A stretch of DNA of 64,000 nucleotides from Halanaeroarchaeum sulfurireducens (GCF_001011115.1 NZ_CP008874.1:806001-870000), one strand, 5' to 3'. Shown: positions 41,816 to 51,486, counted from the first letter of the stretch. The notes: generated by a model not told the origin, from the letters alone. Numbers and translations: made by a program.

Positions 41816-43947
41816 CCTTCAAAGTCGACTACCTCGACGAAGGCGTCCTCGCCTGGGAGTCCGAAAGCGACGGCGCGACTGTCTCCGTCGACGAGGACTA
41901 CCGGCCGACGATCTACCTCGCCGCAGATGAGTACTCGATCGTCGAGGCGAACCGCGCGGCCGTCGACGACCATCCCAACGTCGTCAAGACGGCCCGCGAG
42001 TCCTGGCGTCGTGGGTTCCGCCACGATCACGAACCGATGCTCCGGATCGACGTGGCCGACATCGACGCGGTGACGCCGGTCGCCCGCCAGCTCTCGACCC
42101 TGGAACGGGCCGGCGACCTCCGCCTGTTCAACGTGGACTTCTCGCGGGAGTTTCGGTACTGCCTGGAGACCGAATGTATCCCCGCGGATGACGCCGACCT
42201 CTCGACACTTTCTCTCGCCGCGCCGCCGACCGAACTCGCCGCCGACGATCCCGGTGTCCGGGAGGCGACCGTCGACGGCCAGACCGTCACCGGCGATCCG
42301 GTGGGGGTACTCGACACCGTTCTCGACCGGGTCCAGCACCGCGACCCGGACGTGTTGGTCCTGGGCAGCGCTGACATCGTTCCGCAGCTGTTTGCCGTGG
42401 CCGACGAACACGAACTTGGTCCGGTGCGCCTGGGCCGGCGGCCGGGCTACCAGCGCCTGGCAGGTCGCTCGACCTACGAGAGCTACGGTCGCGTCGGGCA
42501 CTCGCCCGCCCGGTACAACGTCCCCGGCCGGGCCATCATCGACCGCTCGAACACCTTCTTCTACCACGAGACGAATCTCGCGGGGTGTCTGGATCTGGTC
42601 GGTCGGTCGGGCAAGCCGCTCCAGGAACTCGCGTGGGCCTCCATCGGAAACGTTCTCACCGCGATGCAGATCCACGAGGCGCTGGACCGTGACGTCCTCG
42701 TCCCGTGGCGATCCTGGCGACACGAACGGTTCAAGTCGATGCGGACACTCGACGACGCCGACCGCGGCGGCCACACAATCACCCCGGCGGTCGGCCTCCA
42801 CGAAACCGTCCACGAACTGGACTTCTCATCGCTGTATCCCTCCATCATCGTCGGGAAGAACATCTCTCCGGAGACCATTCGCGGCGACTGCGAGGAGAGC
42901 GAGACCGTGCCGAGACTGGGGTACGACGTCTGCACCGACCGCGGCTATCTTCCGGACGTGCTCGCCCCGCTCATCGAGGACCGCGAGGCGATCAAGACTG
43001 CCATCCGCGAGACGGACGATCCGGACCGACGCCAGGACCTCCAGGGTCGCTCTGGTGCCATCAAGTGGATCCTCGTCTCGTGTTTCGGCTACCAGGGCTT
43101 CTCGAACGCCAAGTTCGGCCGCATCGAGGCCCACGAGGCCATCAACGCCTACGCTCGCGACATCCTCCTCACCGCCAAGGAGGCCCTGGAGGCCGCCGGC
43201 TGGCGCGTCGTCCACGGCATCGTCGACAGCGTCTGGGTGACCCCGCGGGCGGACGAACCGCAAGACCCGCTCGAGTCCGTCGCGGCCGCCGTCTCCGAGG
43301 ACGTGGGCATCGACCTCGAATACGAGGCGGCCTACGACTGGGTGGCCTTCGTCCCGCGTCGCGAGGGTAGCGGTGGGGCGCTCACGAAGTACTTCGGTCG
43401 GTACGCCACGCCGCAACCCGACGGGACCGCCTACAAGTACCGGGGGATCGAGGCGCGCCAGCGCAGCACCTGCGAATGGGTCACCACGGTGCAACGGACG
43501 CTCGTCGCCACGCTGGACGAGCACCGCCGCGCCGAACCGGTCCTCGACCGGCTGGCAGTCGCCCTCGCCCGCCTCGACCGCGGCGACGTCGATCCGGACC
43601 GACTCGTCGTCACCAACCGGGTCTCGAGACGGGTCGAGGAGTACACACAGGCGACCCGCAACGTGGCCGCCCTGGAGCGCGCCGCGGCCCGCGGCCTGGA
43701 GCGGTTCCCCGGACAGGACGTGGAGTACGTGGTCGTCGACGACGAGAAGGATTCCCGGGAGCGCGTGGCGCTCGCCTCCGAGAACCCGGCCACCTACGAC
43801 ACGTCGTTCTACTGGGACCGGGCCATCCGTGCCGCCGAGAGCGTCGTCTCGCCGCTGGGGTGGGATCGCGAACGGATTCGCGAGTACCTCGCGGCGACGA
43901 CCGCCACGTCGCTGTCCGCGTTCGAAAGCGGGGGTGTCTCCCCGTGA
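41812..43947 (+). CDS. B-family DNA polymerase, PolB2 group, with degenerate motif C
   Basis: 711 residues. Motif A is ELDFSSLYPSIIVGKNI near 340, intact. Motif B is KWILVSCFGYQGFSN near 410. Motif C, normally YGDTDS, is HGIVDSVWV, where Asp472 matches the second Asp and the first is Ile. The exonuclease domain is shortened and its DxE-type motifs are not evident. Archaeal PolB2 proteins share this kind of loss and were first thought inactive, though activity has been reported for some. The reading frame is intact and conserved, so a role in damage tolerance or as a structural part is likely. It is coupled by 4-base overlaps to genes on both sides. Confidence 0.8.
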   Translation: MTFKVDYLDEGVLAWESESDGATVSVDEDYRPTIYLAADEYSIVEANRAAVDDHPNVVKTARESWRRGFRHDHEPMLRIDVADIDAVTPVARQLSTLERAGDLRLFNVDFSREFRYCLETECIPADDADLSTLSLAAPPTELAADDPGVREATVDGQTVTGDPVGVLDTVLDRVQHRDPDVLVLGSADIVPQLFAVADEHELGPVRLGRRPGYQRLAGRSTYESYGRVGHSPARYNVPGRAIIDRSNTFFYHETNLAGCLDLVGRSGKPLQELAWASIGNVLTAMQIHEALDRDVLVPWRSWRHERFKSMRTLDDADRGGHTITPAVGLHETVHELDFSSLYPSIIVGKNISPETIRGDCEESETVPRLGYDVCTDRGYLPDVLAPLIEDREAIKTAIRETDDPDRRQDLQGRSGAIKWILVSCFGYQGFSNAKFGRIEAHEAINAYARDILLTAKEALEAAGWRVVHGIVDSVWVTPRADEPQDPLESVAAAVSEDVGIDLEYEAAYDWVAFVPRREGSGGALTKYFGRYATPQPDGTAYKYRGIEARQRSTCEWVTTVQRTLVATLDEHRRAEPVLDRLAVALARLDRGDVDPDRLVVTNRVSRRVEEYTQATRNVAALERAAARGLERFPGQDVEYVVVDDEKDSRERVALASENPATYDTSFYWDRAIRAAESVVSPLGWDRERIREYLAATTATSLSAFESGGVSP

Positions 43948-45004
43948 GGCCGGCGCCCGAGGACCTGTGCGATTCGCTCGCAGGCGCCGACTTTCGGGCG
44001 TGGTATCGCGAGCGCGAGCACCGACGGAACGCCCGGGACGGCAACTTCCAGTGGAACACGCCCGCCGACCCGCCGGCGCCCGCGGTCCACCGGCCGCATA
44101 CGTTTCTCACCTGCCACCGAAAGCAACGCTATCGCGAGGAGAATGCACCCGGGGAGATCCCGACTCCCGCGGGTCGGTTCTGGATCGGCAGCCGCATCGA
44201 GGAGGAGCTGGTCCTCGAGTACCTGACCGCGCTCGCACCCGACGAGGCGTTCGTGGGCAACTCACTCTGGATCGACGCGGCCATCGAGACACCACGGGAG
44301 GACCTGCGACTCCGCGGGTCGACCGACCCGGTGTTCGCGACCAGAAACGGAACGCCGCTGCTGCCCACGGAGGTCAAGACGAAACGGAGCGTCGAAACCG
44401 TCGACGAGCCGGCAGAACACCATCGCGCACAGCTACACGCCTACCTTTACGGGCTCTCGGCCACCCGGGACGTCGACCTGGACCGAGGGGTGGTGCTCTA
44501 CGTTTCGCGCGTGGATCTCGACGCCCGGGCCGTCACCGTGCCATTCGACGAGGACTTCTGGACCCGACGGATTCGCCCATGGCTCCTGGCGCTGACTCAA
44601 TACCGGCGACAGAACGGGATCCCGCCGGCGGACCCGGAACAGGACTGGGAGTGTGACACCTGCGAGTTTCGCATCAGGTGCGGGCAGACCGATGCACCCG
44701 TCGCAGACGCCGGGTTCGACGGTTTCGTCCCCGAACACCGCTATCCACACCAACGGGTCATGTCGGCGTTGGCGGCGAACGACGAACTCGAATTGACGCC
44801 AACGCTCGCCGCGACGTACCCGAATCTCGCGGCCACCAACCCGGTCGCTGACTGGACGTGTGAAGCCTGTGGGGCCACGTTCGCGTACGAATCCGTCGAG
44901 TGGCACGGTGGCGACGCCCCGACCTGCGAACGGTGTGCGAGGGCTGGCACGTTCGCTCGACTTCGCGGCCCCGTCCCCGACGCGGCGCCGCTCCTCGAAA
45001 CGCC

Positions 45005-45008
<4 letters not shown>
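43944..45008 (+). CDS. Cas4-like PD-(D/E)XK nuclease with C-terminal zinc ribbon
   Basis: 354 residues from GTG 43944, overlapping the polB2 stop (GTGA). HTFLTCHRKQRY has the first Cys, GSTDPVF the acidic residue, PTEVKTKRS the ExK, QLHAYLYGL the Gln-Tyr helix, and CDTCEFRIRC the last cysteines of a Cas4/AddB-type iron-sulfur nuclease. After that a zinc ribbon, CEACGATF and CERCARAG, is added. It is not linked to the CRISPR-Cas locus 9 kb away but to PolB2, so DNA repair or recombination is the likely role. The stop codon falls in a solo insertion-sequence end (45006-45050), so the original C-terminus may be altered. Confidence 0.78.
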
Positions 45009-45060
<52 letters not shown>

Positions 45061-45144
45061 GTGGTCCCCCCAACGGCCATCGACTTACGAGAGAGTTCCG
45101 CCGCCGGGGGAGGGCCTTTTTTGTCTCCCGTCATATGGGATTGT

Positions 45145-45759
45145 ATGACAGATGACGAGCCCGTCACCGCAGACCCGCCGGAGAGCGCCATGCACACGAC
45201 CGGCACCGACCACGTGACCATCTGGGGGTCGAACGCCGAGGACACCGTTGCGTTCTACCGCGATTTACTCGGGATGCCCCTGGTCCTGCGGCAGCCGAAC
45301 CTGGACGACCCCTCGCAGACGCACCTCTTTTTCGACACCGGCGACGGGCGGATGCTCACCTTTTTCGTCAGCGACGACCGCGACGCGGACACCGCCCCAC
45401 AGGCCACCCCCACTGGCGCGGTCCATCACCTCGCGTTTCGATTCGATCCGGATCGGTTCCGGACGGTGGTCGGCGCACTGGAGGCGGACGGGCGGACGTA
45501 CAACGAGTTCGACCGGGGGATCTTCCACTCGCTGTATACACGGGACAACGACGGGCTGGTCGTCGAGTTGACCACCGACGTCTACGAGATCCCCGACGAC
45601 CGGCGCGGCGAGGTGCTCGCGACTGCTCAGCGCATCAGGGAGGGCGAGGGAGCAGAGTACGCGCAGGCTGAGCACCTCCGTCGGGCCCTCGAGGAACTCG
45701 ACCTGCCGGTGGTCGAACACGACCTCCCGGACGCCGCGACGGGGACTGGAATGGACTGA
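45145..45759 (+). CDS. Glyoxalase/VOC-superfamily protein
   Basis: 204 residues from ATG 45145. HTTGTDHVTIWGSNAEDTV opens the first beta-alpha-beta module and VHHLAFRFDPDRFRTVV the second. LFFDTGDGRMLTFFV and GLVVELTTDVYE supply further strands. Metal ligands His (TDHVT), His (VHHLAF) and Glu (VVELTT) fit a VOC dioxygenase or glyoxalase. Substrate is unknown. The longer frame to 45061 runs over the solo insertion-sequence end and is rejected; ATG 45190 is an alternative. Confidence 0.8.
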   Translation: MTDDEPVTADPPESAMHTTGTDHVTIWGSNAEDTVAFYRDLLGMPLVLRQPNLDDPSQTHLFFDTGDGRMLTFFVSDDRDADTAPQATPTGAVHHLAFRFDPDRFRTVVGALEADGRTYNEFDRGIFHSLYTRDNDGLVVELTTDVYEIPDDRRGEVLATAQRIREGEGAEYAQAEHLRRALEELDLPVVEHDLPDAATGTGMD

Positions 45760-45771
45760 GTTGGCAGGTGC

Positions 45772-46536
45772 TCAGCTACTGGCGTTGTACGTGACCGTCA
45801 CGTGGGCGGCGACGGTCACCGGGCCCGCGTCGATGTCGGTGCTCGCCTGACCGTCCGCAGCGGTCTCCATGGCGTAGACCGGGCGCGGGACACCGCTGTT
45901 GCCGGTCTCCACGGAGCTGACGCCGTCGATCGTCAGATCGCCGCTCTCGGCCACCGTCTCGGCCTGCGATCGCGCGTCGCTCATCGCGTTCTCGAGCGCC
46001 TGGTTTTTCATCTCCTGGCGGGTCTCCGTCGAGAGTGTGTACCGGACGTCGTGGATTCCGGTCGCCCCGGCGTCGACGGCGGCGTCGATGACGGCACCGG
46101 TCCTGTCGATCTGGTTCATCTCGATCGTGAGCGTCTGTCGGACCCGATACTCGGTGGAGCGTTCACCCTCGGTGGGCGTCGGATCGTGGCGTCGGTCTTC
46201 GTAGATCCGATACTCGGACGTGTGTACCTGGTCTTCGCCGAGGCCCGTCTCCTCGAGGGCCGACCTGACGTCCGAGACGTTTTCTGCGACGGCCGTTCTG
46301 GCGGCCGTTACGTCGGGGTCAGTGGCTTCGATCGAGACGCGGACGACCGCGGCATCGGGTTGGACCCGCTCCTCGCCTGTGCTCGACACCGTGATTGTAC
46401 TCGGTGATTGGGTGGCGGCGTCGGTCAGTTGGTTCGACGATGACCCGTCGTCGAGTGCCAGTACGACCCCTGCGCTCGCGACGACGGCGACGATCACCAG
46501 CAGGGCGATCGTCAGTGTTTGGACTGGGCGGGACAT
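45772..46536 (-). CDS. SIMPL-domain (DUF541) exported protein
   Basis: 254 residues. N-terminal membrane segment (LTIALLVIVAVVASAGVVL) serves as signal or anchor, then an acidic linker. The SIMPL/DUF541 domain runs from about 48 (ITVSSTGEERVQPDAAVVR) to the end (TVAAHVTVTYNASS). YRVRQTLTIEMNQIDRTGAVIDAAV and ARSQAETVAESGDLTI are characteristic blocks. Such proteins are found outside the membrane; their role is not established. It is convergent with the VOC gene, 12 bases apart. Confidence 0.85.
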   Translation of the reverse strand: MSRPVQTLTIALLVIVAVVASAGVVLALDDGSSSNQLTDAATQSPSTITVSSTGEERVQPDAAVVRVSIEATDPDVTAARTAVAENVSDVRSALEETGLGEDQVHTSEYRIYEDRRHDPTPTEGERSTEYRVRQTLTIEMNQIDRTGAVIDAAVDAGATGIHDVRYTLSTETRQEMKNQALENAMSDARSQAETVAESGDLTIDGVSSVETGNSGVPRPVYAMETAADGQASTDIDAGPVTVAAHVTVTYNASS

Positions 46537-46690
46537 TGTGTCTGTTTCGACGGCCGCTCGGATAGTAGGTGTATCGTTGGGTCAAATCGACGTCGTAGTC
46601 TTGGGGTACCGGGCGACTGCCGATAACTCCCGTGGGGGTCGAGGTTGGCCCGCCGATGGTCGACGTTCCACGGTCAGCACGCCTGGCACG

Positions 46691-46700
46691 AATTTTTATG
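46691..46700 (+). promoter_or_regulatory. TATA box of the dehydrogenase operon
   Basis: AATTTTTATG is centred about 29 bases before the E1 alpha ATG (46725), so the operon should start as a leaderless transcript. Confidence 0.55.
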
Positions 46701-46724
46701 TTCTCTCGGGTATATGTTGTGTGT

Positions 46725-47768
46725 ATGGCATCAACACCCATAGACACGACTGACGGGCGACGAGAGATCCTGCGTCGAATGCTCACGATCCGGGCGTTCG
46801 AGGAGACGGCGAGGGACCTGTTCGCCGACGGTGAAATCCCCGGATTCGTCCACCTGTATATCGGCGAGGAAGCCGTCGGCGTGGGGGCGTGTAGCGCCCT
46901 CGAGGACCGGGATTACATCACGAGCACCCACCGCGGCCACGGCCATTCGATCGCGAAGGGCCTCGACCCGAAACTCATGATGGCCGAGCTGTTGGGTAGT
47001 TCCGAGGGGTACAACAACGGCAAGGGTGGCTCGATGCACATCGCCGACGTCGACGCCAACATGCTGGGCGCCAACGGCATCGTGGGCGCCGGGCCGCCCA
47101 TCGCGACCGGCGCCGCTCTGACCGCGGCGTATCACGACACCGACGACGTCGCGCTCGCGTTCCTGGGTGACGGTGCAGTCGCGCAGGGGCAGGTACACGA
47201 GGCGATCAACCTGGCCGCGACGTGGGACCTCCCCGCGATCTACGTCATCGAGAACAACCAATTCGGCGAGGGGACGGCGGTCGACGACCAGCACAACGTC
47301 GAGAATCTGAGCGAGACAGCGGAGGCGTACAACATTCCCGGCTTCACCGTCGACGGTATGGACGTGACGGCGGTCCACGAAGCGGTCGCCGAGGCCAGGG
47401 AGCGGGCCGCAGACGGCGATGGTCCGACCCTCATCGAGGCGGAGACCTACCGCTATCGGGGCCACTTCGAGGGCGACCCCCAGGAGTACCGCACCGACGA
47501 GGACGTCAGCGAATGGCGCGAAGAGCGCGACCCGATCGAATCGTTCGAGGAACGGTTGCTCGATCGCGGCGACATCGACGAGGACGAACTCCAGTCGATG
47601 CGAGAGACTGTCGACGACGAGATCGAAGCGGCCGTCGACTTCGCCCGCGATGCCGACCGGCCCGATCCCGACGAGGCGTACGAGGACCTCTTCACCGAAC
47701 CGGCACCGGAAATCGACCGATTCGTCGGCGATCTTCGTGCCGACGGCCGCGGAGGTGACCACCAATGA
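46725..47768 (+). CDS. 2-oxoacid/acetoin dehydrogenase E1 component, alpha subunit
   Basis: 347 residues from ATG 46725. The thiamine-diphosphate motif is LGDGAVAQGQVHEAINLA through VIENNQFGEG, the GDG-to-NN spacing of the family. TSTHRGHGHSIAKGLD and the GGSMHI block bind substrate and partner subunit. YRYRGHFEGDP follows in the phosphorylation-loop region. The presence of an AcoX-like gene two positions on points to acetoin dehydrogenase (AcoA) rather than pyruvate or branched-chain dehydrogenase, though the substrate is not proven. Translationally coupled to E1 beta by a 4-base overlap. Confidence 0.88.
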   Translation: MASTPIDTTDGRREILRRMLTIRAFEETARDLFADGEIPGFVHLYIGEEAVGVGACSALEDRDYITSTHRGHGHSIAKGLDPKLMMAELLGSSEGYNNGKGGSMHIADVDANMLGANGIVGAGPPIATGAALTAAYHDTDDVALAFLGDGAVAQGQVHEAINLAATWDLPAIYVIENNQFGEGTAVDDQHNVENLSETAEAYNIPGFTVDGMDVTAVHEAVAEARERAADGDGPTLIEAETYRYRGHFEGDPQEYRTDEDVSEWREERDPIESFEERLLDRGDIDEDELQSMRETVDDEIEAAVDFARDADRPDPDEAYEDLFTEPAPEIDRFVGDLRADGRGGDHQ

Positions 47769-48745
47769 CTGAGACGGAGACGATGACGGTGCGCGAAGCG
47801 ATTCGTGCGGGGCTTCGAGAGGAGATGAACCGGGACGAGGACGTCTTCCTCATGGGTGAGGACGTGGCCGAGTACGGCGGTGTCTTCGAGGTGACAAACG
47901 GCCTCCTCGAGGAATTCGACGAGCGCCGCGTCCGGGACACGCCCATCAGCGAGGCCGGATTCGTGGGTGCAAGCGTCGGTGCGGCCGCGAGCGGGAGTCG
48001 ACCGGTCGTCGAGATCATGTTCTCGGACTTCATGGGCGTGGCGATGGAACAGATCTCGAATCAGATGGCGAAGATGCGGTACATGTTCGGTGGCAAGACG
48101 GACATGCCGGTCACCATTCGGACGACCGAGGGCGGTGGCCAGGGTGCCGCGAGCCAGCACTCCGGAACCCCGCACACCTGGATCGCCCACTTCCCGGGGC
48201 TGAAAGCCGTTGCGCCGGGAACGGCTGAGGCGGCGAAGGGACTGGTGAAGTCCGCGATCCGCTCGGACGACCCGGTATTCGTCTTCGAGAACAAGGTGAT
48301 GTACGAACAGGAAGGCCAGGTGCCGACGGATCCGGAGTTCACCGTTCCGATCGGCTCGGCATCGGTCGAACGGGAGGGTGCGGACGTCACAGTCGCGGCG
48401 ACCCAGCGCATGGTCGGGGAGTCGCTGGCCGCCGCCGAGGACCTGGCGGGAGACGTCGACCTCGAGGTCATCGACCTGCGCTCGCTGTATCCACTCGACA
48501 CGGAGACCATCGCCGAGAGCGTCCGAAAGACCGGTCGGCTCGTCGTGGCGGACGAGAGTCCTCTCTCCTACGGCACCCACGCCGAGGTGATGGCTCGCAT
48601 CGTCGAATCGGAGTTCTACAGTCTCGACGCCCCGCTCCAGCGGGTCGGCGTCGCGGACACCCACATCCCGTTCGCCACGGAACTCGAAGAGGAGGTCATC
48701 CCGCATGCGGAGGACGTGATCGAGGCGGTCAGGAAGGTGGCCTAG
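47765..48745 (+). CDS. 2-oxoacid/acetoin dehydrogenase E1 component, beta subunit
   Basis: 326 residues. VREAIRAGLREEMNRDEDVFLMGEDVAEYGG is split across the N-terminal TPP-binding part. FSDFMGVAMEQISNQMAK, TEGGGQGAASQHSG and the DLEVIDLRSLYPLD C-terminal block are typical. The subunit completes the E1 heterotetramer. It lies between E1 alpha (4-base overlap) and the AcoX-like gene (3 bases later), so the three form one operon. Sequence blocks do not separate acetoin from pyruvate use. Confidence 0.88.
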   Translation: MTETETMTVREAIRAGLREEMNRDEDVFLMGEDVAEYGGVFEVTNGLLEEFDERRVRDTPISEAGFVGASVGAAASGSRPVVEIMFSDFMGVAMEQISNQMAKMRYMFGGKTDMPVTIRTTEGGGQGAASQHSGTPHTWIAHFPGLKAVAPGTAEAAKGLVKSAIRSDDPVFVFENKVMYEQEGQVPTDPEFTVPIGSASVEREGADVTVAATQRMVGESLAAAEDLAGDVDLEVIDLRSLYPLDTETIAESVRKTGRLVVADESPLSYGTHAEVMARIVESEFYSLDAPLQRVGVADTHIPFATELEEEVIPHAEDVIEAVRKVA

Positions 48746-48748
48746 ACG

Positions 48749-49711
48749 GTGGCGCGGGTCGGTCTCATCGTCAATCCGGCGTCGGGCCGCGACATCCGCC
48801 GGGTCGCCGGCGGGGCGAGCGTCAGCGACGCCTACGCGAAACGCCGAGTGGCGTCGTCGATCGTGAGCGGGCTTGCCCTTCAGGAGGAACCGATCGAGGT
48901 CCTCGCGATGCCCGACGCTGCGGGCATCGCCGCCGAGGCCATCGAGGACTACGGCGGAGCGGCCTCGCTTCTGGACATGGAAATCACCGGTTCCCGTCGA
49001 GACACGCAGCGTGCCGCCGACCGACTGCGCGACGACGTGGACGTCATCGTGGCCATGGGTGGCGACGGCACGGTCCGGGACGTCGCATTGGCGGTGGGTG
49101 AGACACCGGTGCTCCCACTCTCGACGGGGACGAACAACGTCATCCCGACGCCGGTCGAGGGCACCGTCGCGGGCGGCGCGGTCGCCCTGTACGCCACAGG
49201 CGCAGTCGGTGCCGACGTCACGACCCGGCACACGATGGTCGAAGCGACGATCCGCGGGGCGACCGACCGGACGGTCCGGGGGGTCGCTACCCTCGGCGTT
49301 GTCGATCGGTCGTTCGTCGGAACGCGGGCCGTCCTCGATCCCAGCGAGTACCTGGGGGGTGTCGTCTCGCGTGCGAGTCAGGGGGAAGTCGGTCTCTCCG
49401 GCATCGTGGGCGGCTGTCTCTCCCTCGCGCCCGACCAGCCCGACGGAGCGGGCGTGTTCGTCGACCCGGAAGCCGCCAGAACCGTTCGGGCGATTACGAT
49501 GCCGGGCGTGGTCGAAACGGTCGGCATCGACGACTGCCAGCGCCTGACTGCCGGCGAGACAATCGAGGTCGCGGTTGACGAGGCCGTCATCAGCGTCGAC
49601 GGCGAGCGCCACGTCGAGGTACAGGACGCGACTATCGTGGCGGGACCGACCAACGAAACGATCCGTCTCATCGACGTCGACGCCGTGTACGAACGGGGCC
49701 CGTTCCCCTAG
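48749..49711 (+). CDS. AcoX-like ATP-NAD kinase-fold protein
   Basis: 320 residues from GTG 48749. VGLIVNPASGRDIRRVAGG is the N-terminal kinase motif, VDVIVAMGGDGTVRD the GGDGT active loop, and LPLSTGTNNVIPT the following NAD-kinase signature. AcoX proteins in bacterial acetoin operons share this fold and place; their function is not known. The C-terminal half (residues 180-320) is specific to the AcoX group. It is convergent with the E2 gene, overlapping it by 4 bases. A true NAD kinase is less likely because of the operon position. Confidence 0.8.
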   Translation: MARVGLIVNPASGRDIRRVAGGASVSDAYAKRRVASSIVSGLALQEEPIEVLAMPDAAGIAAEAIEDYGGAASLLDMEITGSRRDTQRAADRLRDDVDVIVAMGGDGTVRDVALAVGETPVLPLSTGTNNVIPTPVEGTVAGGAVALYATGAVGADVTTRHTMVEATIRGATDRTVRGVATLGVVDRSFVGTRAVLDPSEYLGGVVSRASQGEVGLSGIVGGCLSLAPDQPDGAGVFVDPEAARTVRAITMPGVVETVGIDDCQRLTAGETIEVAVDEAVISVDGERHVEVQDATIVAGPTNETIRLIDVDAVYERGPFP

Positions 49712-51486
49712 GGTCGCTCGACGGAGATTTCCACCGGCAGATCCTCGCGGAGGACCTCGGCGACGTGACACTCGGCTTCGGCCTCGTCGATCAAGTCGGC
49801 CAGCGCGTCGTCGCCTACCTCCGGCGCATCCACGATCACGACGAGATCGATCGCCTCGATCGAGCCCGTCTCGGGCTGGAGAACTCCGTCGACGGTCACG
49901 GAGTCGATGGTCACGCCCGCCTCCATCGCCACGTTTCGCAGCGTGAGCGCGAGACAGGACTGGAGGGACCCCAACATAATTTCTGGCGGCGTCGGTATCT
50001 CGTCTAGCCCGAACGGGTAGTCGTAGTCCTCGATCAGAAAGACGCCCTCGCTTTCGGCTTCGTTTCTCGTGAGGACCCGTCGATCGGTTCCCGCGAAGGC
50101 CGTCGAGATTTCGTCGAGATCGTACGGATAGTCGTAATCCTCGACAAGGGCGACCCCCTCCACGTCCGATCCGCTTCGCGAGCGGCCCTGTCGCTGCCGT
50201 CCCTCTGATTCCGAGGAGCGGTCGGTCGTCGTCTCCCCGTCACCAGCACCGACGAGCAGTGACCAGGGATTCTCGAGGCGCTCGACGAGCGCGGCCATGA
50301 ACCTGGCGGCGTCGGCCCCGTCGACGACGCGATGATCGAAGGAGAGGTCGAGCGGGAGCATCGGCTGGGCCGTGGCCTCGCCGTCCACCATCCGGACCCG
50401 CTCGCTCAAGGCGTCGACCCCGAGGATCGCGATCTGTGGCGGGTTGATGATCGGATTGAAGGCCTCGACCCCCAGGTGGCCCAGGTTCGAGACGGTGAAC
50501 GTCCCCCCGCTGAGATCGTCCATCGTGTACTCGCCGGACAGCGTGCGTTCGGTCACTGTCCGTCTGGTCTCGGCGACCTCGGGCAGCGTTTTCTGGTCGA
50601 CTGTGGGGATGACCGGCGTGAGCAGCCCTTCGTCCACGTCGACGGCGATGTTGATGTTGTGTTCCTCGTAACGGACGTGTTCGCCGTCCTCGTAGGTTCC
50701 GTTGAACGCGGGGAACGTTCCGAGCGTCTCGGAGAGCGCGAGCAACAGGAGATCTGTCATGGAGACGTCCGCATCGAGTGCCTCGTCCGCCGCTTCCGTC
50801 GCTTCCCGAAGCGCGCTCGCGTCGGCGGACCGGTGGATGGTAACGTGGACGGCCTCCCGATAGCTCTCCCCGAGTCGGCGTGCGATCGTCGCCCGCATCC
50901 CGGTGAAGGTTTCCCGATCGCGGACGGTGCGACCGGCTCCGCCTTCCGTGGGCGCCGTCTCACTCGCTTCTTCGGCTCGTTCGACGTCCTCGGCAGTGAT
51001 CGCCCCGCCTGGGCCGGTCCCCTCCACGGCACCGAGATCGACGCCGAGTTCCTCGGCCCGTTTTTTCGCTTTGGGACTCGCTCGCACGACCGGTTCGGCT
51101 TCTCCTGATTCGTCCGGTTCGCTTGCCGGCGGTTGATCTCCCGCGGCCGATGACTGGGGTTCCTCGCCACTCTCCGCCGGTTCCGTCGCCTCGTCGGTCG
51201 TCTCCAGCTCGGCTTCGGCCTCGGCCCGCAGGTCCGATACGTCCGTTTCGGGATCGGCGACGATGCCAAGTGGAGCGCCCGGCGGCACGGTCGTTCCGGC
51301 GTCGATCAGTACCTCGCGGAGCGCGCCCGCTTCCCGGGCCTCGACCGTCTCCGTCGTCTTCTCGGATTCGATCTCTACGACTGGATCGTCGGCCGACACC
51401 GTCTCCGAGACGTCGACGTGCCACTCGAGGACCGTTCCCTCTTCCATTTCGAGCCCAAGTTTGGGCATTCGGACGATATATGCCAT
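49708..51486 (-). CDS. E2 acyltransferase fused to an OsmC-type peroxiredoxin domain
   Basis: 592 residues. Lipoyl domain 1-78, with lipoyl-Lys43 in ESEKTTETVEA. Acidic linker. Peripheral-subunit-binding domain about 130-170 (SPKAKKRAEELGVDLGAV). Catalytic domain about 190-430, ending SFDHRVVDGADAARFMAAL with the catalytic His and Asp. A Ser/Arg linker follows. Last, an OsmC domain at about 490-592: TPPEIMLGSLQSCLALTLR and EAEAECHVAEVL hold the two cysteines of an organic-peroxide-reducing OsmC/Ohr. The linker repeats the motif EDYDYP(Y/F)(D/G)LDEI twice (near residues 455 and 500), suggesting partial duplication. The fusion would put peroxide removal on a lipoyl complex; lipoamide can reduce Ohr in bacteria. 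It is read from its own TATA box, convergent with acoX. Confidence 0.85.
   Translation of the reverse strand: MAYIVRMPKLGLEMEEGTVLEWHVDVSETVSADDPVVEIESEKTTETVEAREAGALREVLIDAGTTVPPGAPLGIVADPETDVSDLRAEAEAELETTDEATEPAESGEEPQSSAAGDQPPASEPDESGEAEPVVRASPKAKKRAEELGVDLGAVEGTGPGGAITAEDVERAEEASETAPTEGGAGRTVRDRETFTGMRATIARRLGESYREAVHVTIHRSADASALREATEAADEALDADVSMTDLLLLALSETLGTFPAFNGTYEDGEHVRYEEHNINIAVDVDEGLLTPVIPTVDQKTLPEVAETRRTVTERTLSGEYTMDDLSGGTFTVSNLGHLGVEAFNPIINPPQIAILGVDALSERVRMVDGEATAQPMLPLDLSFDHRVVDGADAARFMAALVERLENPWSLLVGAGDGETTTDRSSESEGRQRQGRSRSGSDVEGVALVEDYDYPYDLDEISTAFAGTDRRVLTRNEAESEGVFLIEDYDYPFGLDEIPTPPEIMLGSLQSCLALTLRNVAMEAGVTIDSVTVDGVLQPETGSIEAIDLVVIVDAPEVGDDALADLIDEAEAECHVAEVLREDLPVEISVERP

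Noticed and set aside
43476-43943. N-terminal extension of the Cas4-like nuclease
   Set aside because: Out-of-frame reading of polB2; the GTG at 43944 overlaps the polB2 stop as in the rest of the operon.
47453-49771. A 772-codon open frame on the minus strand opposite E1 beta and the AcoX-like gene
   Set aside because: Arg/Asp/His-rich shadow without domains; the opposite strand encodes recognisable enzymes.
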